DNA from: Paramecium tetraurelia
Lineage: Eukaryota; Ciliophora; Oligohymenophorea; Peniculida; Parameciidae
Direction: 5' to 3'
DNA: 64,000 bases
Assembly: GCF_000165425.1 (NCBI RefSeq)
Contig: NW_001798967.1
Span: 221,657 to 285,656, forward strand
Every line of letters begins with the position of its first letter. Position 1 is the stretch's first letter. The position numbers and the translations under genes are program-made. Below, in pieces: positions 11,408-22,936 of this stretch. The notes under the pieces are model-generated. The model worked only from the letters and a program-made list of their open reading frames with translations, made no database searches and was not told where the DNA came from.

Positions 11408-13202
11408 TCAATCAATAATACTTCGATAACTTAGTTCTGTTTTAATTTTGTGATTCATTTAGTCTTGAGCTATTTGATTAAAATAAGATTAATACAATTC
11501 TTTTTTGTGAGAGTATTGATTAACATAGGAGAGTTTTTGGGACAATATGGGAAATTTTTCTTGTTATTCTAAAACTTGGGAGGAATTTGTATGTTAAACA
11601 ATCATGTAATTATTCTAGGGCTAAGAATCCCAATCTATCTTTTGTTTTTTTGGTGGAGACTACTACGCAAACATCTATTCGATTTCTTAATCGGCCAAGA
11701 AGTCTTCCTGATCAAATGATACTTATTGTGCCTTTAAAATAGTAGGTTATGATGCATACATTTTATTTTTGATTAAATTATTACTAATTTTAAACAATAT
11801 TTTACTTTTATTATTAGCTACCACTTCTTTGGTTATTTGCTAATAATTTCTGGCTAAAAGGAATAGATTATGAAACAGGATTTACCTTATTTTATGCAGT
11901 TTAAGAAAAACCTAGAGGTGTTTATTATTGAATAGACTAAATTATTTATTGTTGCATTTCTTATTATTGCTAATATTACTTCGACAATATTTTAGGGTCA
12001 TTTTATTGATATTAATGATTAATTTCTGGTAATTTTGGCAATTAAACATTGTGATTGTATCTTGGAGGTTTTTTTATTTCCACATATTTAAACCAATAAG
12101 ATTTGTCATATTTTTTAGTAGGGTGATTGATGACAATTTTATTTTTAGGCTAATCAGGTTCAGGATCTTTTGGGAAATAATCTTTATACAAAGGATTGTT
12201 TTTTTAAATTTTCCTTTCAGCAGAGATCAGCCAAAAATTATTGCCAAGTTCTGATAAATCTGCGGTTGTTTGTTTTTCATTAAGAACCTCGAAAATGGTA
12301 ACATCTTTCTTCTCATTAACATGGGATTTCAAATTATCATTTTTCTATACCGAGATAACTGATAAATCTTGAAGATGTAAAGTTTGATTTCCATTCCTGT
12401 ATTGTTCAATATCATTTTCCTTCTCTTTAAGTAGCTTCTCTAATTCTTCAACTTTTTTCATTAGTTTATCTAGTTTTTCCTCATGTTTTTTTTCCATAGT
12501 ATCTATATGTTCTTGTTTATCCATTTAAGCCTATTTCAAAACTGCAATCTCGTCCTACATTGTTGATATTAGTTCATCTTTCATTTATAATGCAGACTGT
12601 AAAAAAGTTATTTTTTCTGACAATGTTGATTTATTTGATTTTTATGATTATTATTATGAATGAAAGGATTTTTGAAATTCCTCAGGCTCATTCTAATCAT
12701 TCTAATCAGTCTAATCATTCTAATCATTCTAATCATTCTAATCATTCTACTCTTCTAGATCCTTTTCTGATTAATTTTAATCGGCCTCTTCAAGATTGTC
12801 TTATTAATTTATTTATTATTCCGTAATTTGTTCTTGGTTAATCTCTTCCTCTGTTTTTTCTATTCCTTCTTCTTACTTTAAATCTGTACCATCCTATGAT
12901 TACCTATCCTTTTCTCGAGATTAAATTTGATCTCTTTATACAACTGGAGATGCCTCATGCTAAGAAGTTCTTGTTGGTGTTGCCACATTCGATTCTTCTT
13001 TTGGTATCTAAGCTTAATCCTAATTTTCTTCCTCATTTAAGTTCTTCAATTCTACAATAGGTGCTTCTATTCTGGAATTGTCTTGTATGGTCCCATCATT
13101 GAGAGATTGGTTTTACTATATGCCTGTTTTATCATCATTCTCATTATCATTCTGGATGTTTAAATCTTCTTTCTATTATTCTGTTTCATCCTATTAGCTC
13201 AT
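11408..13202 (-). CDS. Acidic/Gln-rich coiled-coil protein
   Basis: 588 residues with one 28-nt intron (GT...AAAG, around 11737-11764). Start MSQQDETEQQKEDLN. The first 220 residues are E/D/Q/N-rich and include a tandem (N/T)DQ tract coded by a 9-bp repeat. A strong heptad coiled coil follows (EKLDKLMKKVEELEKLLKEK). Then comes a region that looks folded (FWLISAERKI...SYWFKYVEIKKPPRYN), then a Gln-rich tail. No enzyme domain is recognised. The start is the first ATG of the open frame. It is transcribed in the same direction as both minus-strand neighbours. Confidence 0.75.
12690..12752 (-). repeat. 9-bp tandem repeat inside the coiled-coil gene
   Basis: Seven consecutive copies of attctaatc (plus-strand view), two of them with one changed base or more (agtctaatc, attctactc). 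Read on the minus strand this is GAT TAG AAT, an Asp-Gln-Asn tract. The repeat is in frame, so copy-number change would alter only the length of a disordered linker. Confidence 0.9.
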
Positions 13203-13284
13203 ATCTATATAATTGAGTAAATAAATAAATTATATATAATAATTTTGGGTGAAGGAATATAAACAAATAGTAAATATAAGTCAA

Positions 13285-13821
13285 TCAGTTTTTTATGTTT
13301 CTAAAACTACTATAAACTACTTTCTGCTTTTTATTGAAGGTTACCTTTTTCAAAGATCTTTGTGAACCAGTCGTTTAAGATTCTAATAGTTGAGTATTAG
13401 GGCTCTAAGGGTTCGATCCATCATGTATTTTGTTTTTCAGTATTGACTTACGCTTAGAAATGTTAGAGTTTGAACCTTTGGTTTCGTTTTTGAGACTGTT
13501 TCTTTCAACATTTGAGATTTTTTACTGCTCTTATTAATCACTTTCTTAAAGAAAGGCAATTTCTTCAGTTTATTAAATTTTGACATCCTTGATGGTCATT
13601 TCTAATTCAGCAATAGTAAATTCTTCTTCTTAAGATTACATTTTTGGTAGTGAAATACATTTTTCCTTTTCTATCATAACTACGTCTGATTAAAATTACA
13701 AATTCTCAATTGGAGAAGGCTTTTAAACTTTAGGCGGACCTTTTATATAGATTCTTGCTTATTCAGATTTGTTAATTTCTTATTCTGAAATAGTAATTTA
13801 CTTTTAACAGATTCCTCCCAT
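13285..13821 (-). CDS. Small MG-start protein with SILK and RVxF motifs (candidate PP1 regulator)
   Basis: A single exon of 178 residues, starting MGGICQKQ: Gly2 with a nearby Cys, as in N-myristoylated/palmitoylated proteins. The middle is Glu/Gln-rich. The C-terminal third contains KRKSILKNK and, about 33 residues later, LKKVTFNKK. SILK ([GS]IL[RK]) followed by RVxF ([RK]x0-1[VI]x[FW]) is the docking pair known from PP1 regulators such as inhibitor-2. Short motifs occur by chance, so the role is a hypothesis. Support comes from a second protein at 35226-35950 with the same arrangement. No folded domain is visible. Confidence 0.7.
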
Positions 13822-15104
13822 TTTGATCTCGATGAAATTTTTAATTTGATTCAATAATATTAAGAGAAAGCAATTATGACTTATTAATTAAGAATAAGAA
13901 AAGATATTTCACTTATAACATAATACAAAATTATTAGCAGAAATTTATGAAGAAAATATTTAAATAATAATCTGAATTACACAAAAAACATCAAAAAATG
14001 AAAATAACGATATTTATGAATTTGAATTGGTATTTTATATGATAATTTTAGATAAAAGATTATTAAACCAATTTTTAAATCTTCATCAAATGGATTAATT
14101 CTTATTAGCAATCTTAAGCGTTAATCATTAAAATCAAAGGAAAGAAAGTTAACTATAATTGAAACATATTCTCAGAGATTAATTAGATATTTTTGAGTAT
14201 TTTTATTGAGAATTATTATTGAAATAATCGAAACAGTTAATTCTCAATCCCAATTCTGAATTTGAAATATTTCCCTTTAAACAACAACATTTTTGGTAAA
14301 AGATGTTTATTGGATATTCATTTTCATAGTTTATTTCAACTATATATTTTGACTTGAGGATGAATCATAATATTTTCATCATTTTTGCTCCATAAACAAA
14401 TGATCTTTATTTTTCTGTAATTCAATTATATTAGTCTTATTAAAGGATAATTAAAAACTTAGAAATTTTCTTCATCCTCTACTTCAAGAATAAATACTCT
14501 GAAATTCTTTTTTTTCCTTTGGTAGATTCTTATGAAAAACTTTTACATTTTTCATCAAGATTTTAATATTGATTACATTAATATGATTAATATGACAAAT
14601 TGCTTAATATTTTAGGTATTATGCTAATGGATACACATATTAGAGATATCTCATTATGCATTGAAACATAAGTTAAAATTAAACAGTTTCTTTATAATTT
14701 AATAATGATTCAATAAGAATATTAAGGCGGTAAGACTTAATTTAAGGATGATCATAAGAATTAAAAATAAAAATTAATTCTAATTATCTTATTATTATCC
14801 AGTATAAGTAAATTAATAAATTAGTAAAAAATAATAATAGATCCATTAGATAATTTAATGAATAAAAAGATTGCTCTAATGAAAGCAAGAATCTAAATAT
14901 ATTAAGACTATTGAATTATAAGACTGTAGAACAAAATACTTATCAGATATAATTCTCAAATGAAGCTCATTTATTAATATTTTTATTAGAATTATTAAAA
15001 TTAAAAAGTACAATTAACTTCTATATATTTGAATAATTGATTAGGCTTTATTAAATATACACAAATTTATGCTTACTTATGAAATCATTAAATTATATAA
15101 AGTT
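13822..15104. other. Long stretch without a secure gene; broken plus-strand reading frame
   Basis: In one plus-strand frame, from about 14040 to 14912, most codons are open and the peptide looks partly protein-like (for example GIMLMDTHIRDIS). TGA occurs near 14207 and 14575, and I found no 17-34 nt GT...AG intron that removes either. In such AT-rich DNA with one stop codon, frames of 50-100 codons arise by chance. It may be an eroded gene or plain intergenic sequence. Confidence 0.3.
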
Positions 15105-15995
15105 TCATTCTATTTTAAATTTGTAATTTAAGCCTTGTTTGAGAATGTTTGATATAAATTCGTCTGAGTATCCAAATGTAGTCTTAATCAATTCTATTTC
15201 TTTAGTTACTGTTGTATTAAAACATAATGTATCATCTGTACAAATAGCAATAGGAATGCCTTAACTAATGAATTCTTTTACAGGGTGACAATCAGGCTAC
15301 ATATTTGTTGTAAATAGATTGGATGAAAAGCATACTTCTATTGGAATATTTAGACTTTTTATTTTTTGAAGTTGCTCCTCTGTAAAATAGATTAAATGTC
15401 CTATTCTATCTGGTTAAAATTCAATCACATGATTATTTTCCTCTATTTATTATTTAAGTTCCCCAGTATGTACAGTAATTTTATATCCTAAGTCTCTAAA
15501 CTTTTGCAAAATTGGTTTATATTCTAAAAAATGACCAATCCCTGGATGTCCACATAGATCTACACCAACTAAATGCTATATTTTATTTTTTTTCACTAAA
15601 TTGAGTGTTTTTTAAGCTTCATCAACACCTTTTGCTCTATCAATAGCAACTATTAATTTGATTTCAAGTTTTGCTTTGTTTATTGCCTCTGATATTGCAT
15701 TTAAGTATTGTAATTAATCGAAATCCTAACCTTTTTTAGGTGTTGCTCTAATTTCTAAATAGGTTACTCCATCTGAATAAAAATCTTAAAATATCTCATC
15801 CGCCATTCTTCGAACATCCTCTAACTTTAAATTTAAAGAATTTATTTTAGCAAATAATATAAAACATTATTCTAAAGTCGTACATTTCTAGAATTGTATC
15901 TCTTGATTTTATCCAAATTATTTAATTGTGAGCTCCTAAAGAGTCGTAAAACGAATACAACCACTAAAATGGGCGTGTAATTCAATTTTATCCAT
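15105..15995 (-). CDS. Adenosine deaminase-like protein (ADAL/MAPDA type)
   Basis: A single-exon 296-residue member of the adenosine/AMP deaminase superfamily, closest by motif to ADAL, which deaminates N6-methyl-AMP to IMP. Metal and catalytic motifs are present in order: IELHAHFSGCIR (HxH) at the start, DGVTYLEIRATP, GVDLCGHPG, ITVHTGEL (catalytic His and Glu), PDRIGHL and ICTDDTL (terminal Asp pair). All look intact, so it should be active. It is probably cytosolic, since no targeting sequence is seen. The start is the ATG immediately before the first metal-binding motif, and the length is somewhat short for the family. It probably serves purine salvage or clean-up of modified nucleotides. 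Confidence 0.9.
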
Positions 15996-16353
15996 ATATA
16001 TAAATAATTTATTTTATATTAGATAATGCGATTGAATTATGAAATACTATAAAATAAATATTGAATGCTTAGAAAGATAAATATAAACAAAAGATTATTT
16101 AAGAATGATGAATAATAATTTTTTTGTATCTAGCTAAATAATCTTTAATAACAAATAATAAAATACGGTTTTTAAATAGTTAAATGAAGAATTTATAATT
16201 TCTTAATTACTAATGTTGTTAATTAATTAATTCAAGTTTATTAATTTGTTCTTCAATAAAAATTAATGACTTTGAGAATAGAATCTCATTTAAACTTTAT
16301 TACTTAATTGTTTATTCTAATCGTAAATTTTTAAAACTTATCATTCCAGCATT
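15996..16353. other. Divergent intergenic region
   Basis: 358 bp of AT-rich sequence between the divergently transcribed deaminase gene and the next plus-strand gene. It presumably contains both promoters. No RNA gene or repeat was seen. Confidence 0.4.
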
Positions 16354-17873
16354 ATGAACAGTATCTCGTAGGTTGATTTTGAATGGAATCCTGTTTCCGG
16401 TGTGTTAATCAATGAAGAGAATGACAATATTTAGATTGATCCTAAGACTAAAAGAAAAGCTGATCCAAAAGAATTTGGAATTGAAATCCATCCCCATGTT
16501 TTATTTAAGAAATCACTAAATTATGATTTGGAAGCAGGATGGAGTTGGCATAAATCCTGGAATTTGCCTGAATTTGATTATATCCTAAAAGTAAATATGT
16601 GTTTTAGCCTCTATTAGGATGCTCATATCTAAGTTTTAGCCTCTTAAGGAACTTTATTTGCTCAAGTATTTGTGGTTAAAGCTTTGGAAAACTCTTTATC
16701 CTATAGAAATTTAGGTATTAAGGGAGAATCAAAAAAAGAAATAATAGACCTAGGAGCAAACTTTAGATGTCTAAAATTCACTACTACCTCATACAACAAC
16801 AATGTATTAATTTAAATAGTAATGCTAGCACAAAAAATTCCATTTGATGATTGTTTTATTTTATTCCTCAGTAAAAGGAGAAACTATGGTTCTTAGTTCC
16901 ATCATATCCCCTGAGATCTTTGTAGATTCTAGAAAATATGCCAGATTTCACAATTTTTCAGTCCTTTAGAATTCTTTTACAGAAATATTTCCTTATCAGT
17001 TGATTGATTCAAAAATTATAAAAAGGGAAACAAAAAATAAGATTTTAAAGATAATTAAAATAGAAAACTCAATTATAGGATTTATTAATTATTTTACTGC
17101 CTCTAATATTAGAAATAAAATTAAGCACCCAATATTTTTAGCTTTAAGATTCTCCAGTCTTATTAAATTGTTTGTTGATTAAGAAATGCTTGATTCCTCA
17201 ACTAACATAGTGACTCAGATTTAAAATCATCTAAATAATATCATAAATAAATTAGAGCATTAAAAGAAAATAAAGATATTAATATCCCTTTCAAATGGTG
17301 ATTATTTCATGTAAAAAAAAGTAAGATTTATCATTAATATAGGCGCTTGAACTTATTTAATAATTAGAAAATAGTTGCTATGAAATTTATACCCAAAAAT
17401 GTTACTTACCTAATACTGTATGCGAGATAGAAGATCTTCAATAGCTAACTCTGTAATATCAGGAATTCGTCCTATAATCTAAAATATTAATTAATTAGAA
17501 TAAACATTGTGACAAAATTAATACATAATTTTCGCTTTAAGTTGAGGATAATTTATAAAAAAAGGTCAAAATTGAATAATTTCCTGATTCTTTCAATAAT
17601 TAACTATAGTAAACATTTAAAGATATTAATTTGCATAAAACAGAATTTGAAAATTCAATAAAAAAGGAAGAAGATTTAAAAATTTAGTAATATTCATAAT
17701 CAAATATATTTTAATAATATATCCCATTTTCAAATATTAATTAATACCAATAATACTTTATGTCGCCTTATTAAAATTTAATGCCATTTGTTAATTAATA
17801 ATTCTAACATTACCATTAAACTCCCTATCCATTATATATGAATCCATTTTAAAATATGTGGAAATTATTTTGA
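16354..17873 (+). CDS. Unrecognised protein, beta-rich N-terminal half and Q-rich tail
   Basis: 492 residues after removal of a 19-nt intron (16853-16871) and a 22-nt intron (17321-17342). The first 230 residues look globular and beta-rich (FGIEIHPHVLFKK; LFAQVFVVKALE; LSSIISPEIFVDSRKYAR). A helical middle follows (NHLNNIINKLEHQ), then a Gln/Asn/Tyr/Pro tail that ends ...YMNPFQNMWKLF. The pattern of a conserved-looking globular part plus a Q/N tail would suit a transcription regulator with an Ig-like DNA-binding fold, but I cannot assign a family. The convergent neighbour is the CXC-domain gene, 100 bp away. Confidence 0.65.
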
Positions 17874-17973
17874 TATTCAATATTTTATATTCACATATTG
17901 AATTCATAATCTAAATTAGGAATAAAGTATTTAAAAATTAATATGAAAAAAACAAAAAATAAAAGAAATTGAA

Positions 17974-19023
17974 TCAATACATTTCTGTATTTTTAAAACT
18001 TGAATGTGTATGTTTGACTCTTTTTCTTGATTCTTTTTTTACAGGCATTTCGCAATTTTTGCATTCATCGCATTTACATAACTCTGAGCACTTAACCCCC
18101 ATTTAATAACATTCGCAATATTTTTTTAAACAATTAGACTTTTTGCAATTACATCCTTTAAAATGTCTAGGTTTTTGATCAATTTCATCTTCAGAATTAC
18201 TCTAATAATATAAATGATATTATACTCTAGATTCAACTTTTGGTCTAAATGCTTGTGGATTTCTTTCCATAATTTATTTGATAATATTTTCTCTTTCTTT
18301 TACATGATCTTCATTATTATGACAAGAACAACAGTTACAATCCTTTCCACATGGAACTCCAGCAGCGAAACAATCACAATATAATTTTAGGCATTTTGAT
18401 TTTTTACAATTACAAACTATAATTTTAGGTTTCTATTCAGTCTAAGGTTTTCTTCGTTTTGAGCTGGTTCTCTTTCTATTGTTAACTTAATCACTTGTAA
18501 ATTTGAGAGGTTTCTTGAGAGTAACAAAATTGATGAATTTCAATTTTGTGGCTCTTTCCAATTTTCTGTGAGGGGATTTAGGGGGACTTCTAAATTACGA
18601 GTGAATTTCTTAATCATCAGAGAATATTTCTTCTTCATCACATAATAGATCATCTGGAACCTTAAGAGAACTAAGCGGTGAACTAATATTGACAAGTCGT
18701 TGTTCTGTCTTAGAGTGATCGAAATTTATTTATCTTGCTGGTGATATCACAAAGATATTAGCTTTTTTTGTCGTTTGGCGATTTAATGGGGAGTAAGGTT
18801 AGAATCTAGAATTTATTAAGAAAATAGAGTACTAATTGGGAGACTTTAAGCATGGTGTAAACTCTAATTTCTTGCATACTTATTCAGGGGACTAGTCTTT
18901 TATATATATTTCATCTTGGTTATGAATGCAATCGGCATTAAAAACTGGGGATTTATGAATTTTTTCTAATCTTTAAAACAATTTAGTAAATGGAGTTCCA
19001 TCCTATATAAATTCTGAGCTCAT
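17974..19023 (-). CDS. Tesmin/TSO1-like CXC (CRC) domain protein, LIN54-related
   Basis: A single-exon protein of 349 residues. Two Cys-rich CXC motifs lie in the C-terminal half. The first is [19 protein letters not shown] (about residues 210-250). The second, [16 protein letters not shown] (about 300-340), is reached through a spacer containing [10 protein letters not shown], the family linker. This is the CRC/TCX architecture of LIN54, tesmin and TSO1, which bind the CHR element and act in DREAM-type cell-cycle transcription complexes. The N-terminal half has several S-P/T-P sites (KSPNQ, SPPKSP), as expected of a cell-cycle-phosphorylated regulator. It ends ...FKNTEMY before TGA at 17974-17976. 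Function is inferred from family knowledge. Confidence 0.92.
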
Positions 19024-19569
19024 TTGTTATATGAATTTTCCCTCTGAATTTAAATTCAAATTTTTATATATAAAATACCAAACAATTATTACCCGCATTT
19101 AGAGCGAAGAATCTAATAGAAAGCAGCGCCATTTAAAGGTAGTAGTGATTTGAATTACTAAATTTAAATTCTGTAGGTTTTTATATGAATTTTTCTCAGG
19201 ATTAGTTTAAATGGTTGTTAGATAATGCAAAAATGATTTCCCGCATTATTTTTGGTATTTGTGGCATTATTAATTTTGTTATAACTTGTTAATAAATTAA
19301 ATTTATTAAAAACATAAATAAAATTTAACAATTTAATTTTCTTTGATTTTAGATAATAAGGAAATAATTAGATTGTGATTAATTCTCCTGATATTCATTA
19401 TTAAATAATTGCAAAAATAAGACATTATAAGCTCAATTCAAGATCTTTTGAAAACGAATACTAATTAATGCGAAGTGAGTTGAAAACTCGATTATATTAA
19501 TAATATAAAGGGTGTGCATTAGTTAGTTATCAAATAAATTTATTTTAAATAATTTAAATAACCGAAGAT
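19024..19569. other. Divergent promoter region between CXC gene and Amt-like gene
   Basis: 546 bp with no ORF that I would call. It must hold the start regions of both genes. Two GC-containing islands stand out in otherwise AT-rich DNA: ttacccgcatt (about 19089-19099) and atttcccgcatt (19236-19247). Confidence 0.5.
19237..19244 (+). promoter_or_regulatory. E2F-consensus-like site TTTCCCGC
   Basis: The octamer matches the E2F/DP consensus TTTSSCGC and lies about 214 bp upstream of the CXC-domain start codon. A related acccgc lies nearer the start. E2F and LIN54-type CXC proteins cooperate in other eukaryotes, so autoregulation is conceivable. One octamer is weak evidence. Confidence 0.3.
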
Positions 19570-21100
19570 ATGGGTCATCTTTTTAGACATTAAGAAGGAG
19601 AAGCAGGTAATTATGTACTCGAAGTTGTAGCACCACCTCCTGCAATAGCCAATATTCCAGCACCTCAAGCATCAACTATTGATTATGATTGGATTCTAAT
19701 TTCAGGGTTCATTATAGTGTTGACCTAAGTGGGATTTGCATTTATTGAAGCAGGATCAGTGAGATATAAGAATTCCTAATCAATAGTGATAAAAGTGATA
19801 TTGGGTTTGTTCTTGACAATTTTAATATGGTGGTTGGTAAGAAATAAACATAACAATATAGTTTGGATATGGATTCTCATTTGGATACGATTTCTAAACA
19901 AACTTTATGGGAGGCACAAAATTAGGAGGAGCTAATTGGGAAGCAAATCAATTCGGAAATGATTACACAAACTTTGGTATTTCTGTTAATATTCAAATTT
20001 TGTTTAGTATTCAGAGCATCAGGTGCAGCAATAGCCGTATCAGTGTTATCTGGAGCAGCAGCAGAAAGAATGACATTCTTGGCATGGTCAATTTTAGCTA
20101 TAATATACGCAGGATTCATTTATGCTGGATTAGCACATTGGACATTGGCATAAGGATGGTATAGATTCAATGAGAATATAAATAGGTTGACAACTTTGGG
20201 ATACAAGGACTTCTCAGGAGCAGGTGTAGTATTTTTCGCAGCAGGTGTTGCTGGATTGGTTGTGACCGTGTTGTTGAAACCAAGAAGATTCAGATTTGAT
20301 CCAAATACAACCTTATAATTCTAAAGACATTCTCCAATTTATATTGCTTTTGGCTCAATTTTGGTCTTCGCAGGATGGTTATTCTACAATGGAGGTGTTG
20401 TTGCCTAAGGAGCTAATTCTAAATACACTTAAGGATTAGTCGCTGTCAACACATTGGTTGCTGGAGCTACTGGAGGATTCTTCGCTTTTATCATTAGATA
20501 TTTCTAATATGAAACCACAAGTTTGGTCGCCTTGTCTAGAGGTATTATCAGTGCATTGGTGGCTGTAAGTGCTGCTACTGATGATATGAAACCATGGACT
20601 GCATTCATCTATGGTCTTTTGGCTGCAGTATTTTACAGTGTTTTGGCTAAAGTCATTCCAAAAGTACATATTGATGACCCTGTAGAAGTTGTACCTGTGT
20701 TTTTGGTAGAATATTGTATAAATCATATAGGGCAATGGTTTCTTGGGAATCTTCTTGTCAGCATTCTTCGACACTAAAGCAGGTGTTTTCTATGGATTTG
20801 GGGCTAAATTATTAGGAATGTAATTGTTGGGATTATTGATCATTTTTGTATGGGTTGCCTTCTTCGTCTTGATTACATTACTTATTTTAAAGGGATTCGG
20901 AGTTCTTAGAATTGATTCAGAAACTGAGAGCGTTGGTATTGATAAGGCACATTGTAATTAAATGCAACTTATAATTAGGTTTGGGTGAAGCCATCGTATT
21001 TGCTAACTAAATTGATGAGGTTCCTCTAGTACCAAAGACCGAATTGGTTAAATTAGGAAACAGCCAAATTGGATCAGGATTTAGACCTGGTTTTAGATGA
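19570..21100 (+). CDS. Ammonium transporter (Amt/Mep/Rh) family protein lacking both conserved pore histidines
   Basis: 465 residues with five introns (19837-19861, 19977-20007, 20159-20185, 20706-20730, 20954-20978; all 25-31 nt). Typical Amt features: a soluble N-terminus, about 11 membrane helices, FIEAGSVRYKN, FRASGAAIAVSVLSGAAAER, AHWTLAQGW, YKDFSGAGVVFFAAG and GWLFYNGGVVAQG. The structural Asp of the KDFSG segment is kept. The two pore His residues of Amt channels (H168 and H318 in E. coli AmtB) align with Phe, in GAGVVFFAAGVAG and EVVPVFLGNGFLG. Loss of the twin-His pair would change conduction or selectivity, so this may be a divergent transporter or sensor. The C-terminal cytosolic tail is short (CLGEAIVFANQIDE...). 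Confidence 0.9.
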
Positions 21101-21207
21101 TATTATATCAATCATATAAATGAGCAATTTTATCAAAAAACTTCAATTTCTCTTTTCATATCCTATCAAGTATATTTATATCCTAATTTGTCAGATCTAT
21201 AAATATT

Positions 21208-22856
21208 ATGTATAATTAAAGAATTTGGAACAAAGTAGACTAATACAAATCGAACCATACAAATGGACTACGTCTAAAGCTCTTAAAATCAAGCAAGAAT
21301 ACTCATTTTGTCTATGTACTATGCACAGAATATAATATAGTGCTATTTAAAGTAACAAAACCTTTTATATAATAGGATGCCGATTACACGAAACCTTACA
21401 AATATTTACCAATAAACTTTGAATATAAGTTTCAAGTTTTAAGAACTCCACCTTTACTTATAAACCCGTCGCTTTCTGATAAAAAAGGCGAAAATGTTGT
21501 ATCTCTGGGAGAAATACTTGCTATAAGGTTCATTCGGGAAGACGTTGAAAAGTGGAGTGAATTTAGGGGATCAGTGAGTGATTTGGACTAATTGAGACAG
21601 TTTTTAGGGTTAAAAATGAACTAAATCGGATTCCATTAGTATTTCAAGGTGTACAAGAAAATAGGGAAAGGGAGTTTCGCTTCGGTTTATTTGGCTTAGA
21701 GAATAGAGGATGGAACAAAGATGGCTGTGAAAGCGTTCTGCAAGAATGCAGTTTATAAGGAAGAGAACGGAAAGGTAAGTATGAAAATAAACAAGTTAGG
21801 AAGGGTTAATTAATGAAATTCAAATAATGAGAATTCTAGATCATCCAAACTTAATGAAACTGTATGAAGTTTATGAAACCAAAAATTCTATCTATATGTG
21901 TTTGGAATTACTAGAAGGAGATCAATTGTATGGACTATTCAAGACGAAAAGGTCATTTACTGCTCAACAAATACATTCAATTATGAAAGGCTTGTTGGAA
22001 GGATTGAATTATATGCACAACAAGGGGATAATGCATAGAGATCTCAAACTAGAAAATATCCTATTCAAGGAACCAGAGTATGATAACCTTAATATACTTT
22101 AGTAATTGCGATTCCGTGGTGATAGCTGATTTTGGATTGGCCACAAAGGTGGATTAAAAGCCATTTCTGTATACCAAATGTGGAACCCCTGGATTTGTTG
22201 CTCCGGAAGTTATCAATTTGAAGGATGACCAATTGTCTTATGGTTCCATCTGTGACGTATACTCCTTGGGAGTAATCTTATACATCTTGTCTACCGGACA
22301 ACCGGTGTTCAAGGGCAAGAGTTATAATACTATTGTGAGGAGGAATCGAGAAGCCATTGTGGATTTTCAAACTGAAAAACTTAGATAAGTATCCGATAAT
22401 TAGAGAAGCTTATTGATTAAGATGCTCCAGGCAGACCCAGAATTAAGGATCACTTCGAAATAGGCATTGAAGCACGAATACTTTTGTGCTTATTATGAGG
22501 AGGAGTTCGCCTAGATGTATACTGATGATGATCCACACTTGGGGGAAATGCTTGTCAAGTTGAATGCAGAATATATTCGATTAGATATGGAAAAGTTAAA
22601 AAGAACGAATGATGAGGATGACATTTGCAAGACTGAGGATTTGAAGGTTGATTAGAGTCAGGAAAAGAACGATTTTCTTAAAATCATCATGAGAACCCCA
22701 GTCATCACTGGAAGAACCAAATCTATTGAAAGTATATTGTATCTTTATTTAGACTCTCCGCTCAATGGATTCCAGTCACCAAATCTAGACCCGAACACTC
22801 ATCACATCTAACAAATTTAGACTAAGTGGATGAACCCTTTCGTTTTATAAAATTGA
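21208..22856 (+). CDS. Ser/Thr protein kinase, CAMK-like, with N-terminal extension
   Basis: 532 residues after removal of two 25-nt introns (21775-21799, 22078-22102). Residues 1-140 look like a PH-like beta-rich region with no kinase motif. The kinase domain has a glycine loop IGKGSFASVYLA, MAVKAF lysine, HRDLKLEN catalytic loop, DFGLATK, CGTPGFVAPE and DVYSLGVILYILSTG, so it should be active. The C-terminal 120 residues are acidic and contain RTPVITGRTKSIES, possibly regulatory. The family assignment rests on the GTPGFVAPE/SLGVILY pattern. ATG 21208 is the first in-frame start; an internal start cannot be excluded. Confidence 0.88.
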
Positions 22857-22936
22857 TGAAAAGGAGATTTATATTTGAATTTAGATTGTACTAATATTCA
22901 TTATATAAATATATAAATTATTTTCTCTCAAAGGTA

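Noticed and set aside
12560-12826. Plus-strand ORF rich in His-Ser-Asn repeats
   Set aside because: It is the antisense shadow of the 9-bp repeat in the minus-strand coiled-coil gene, which has a much better reading frame.
19922-20119. Minus-strand and alternative-frame ORFs inside the Amt-like gene
   Set aside because: They overlap conserved membrane-helix coding sequence of the transporter.
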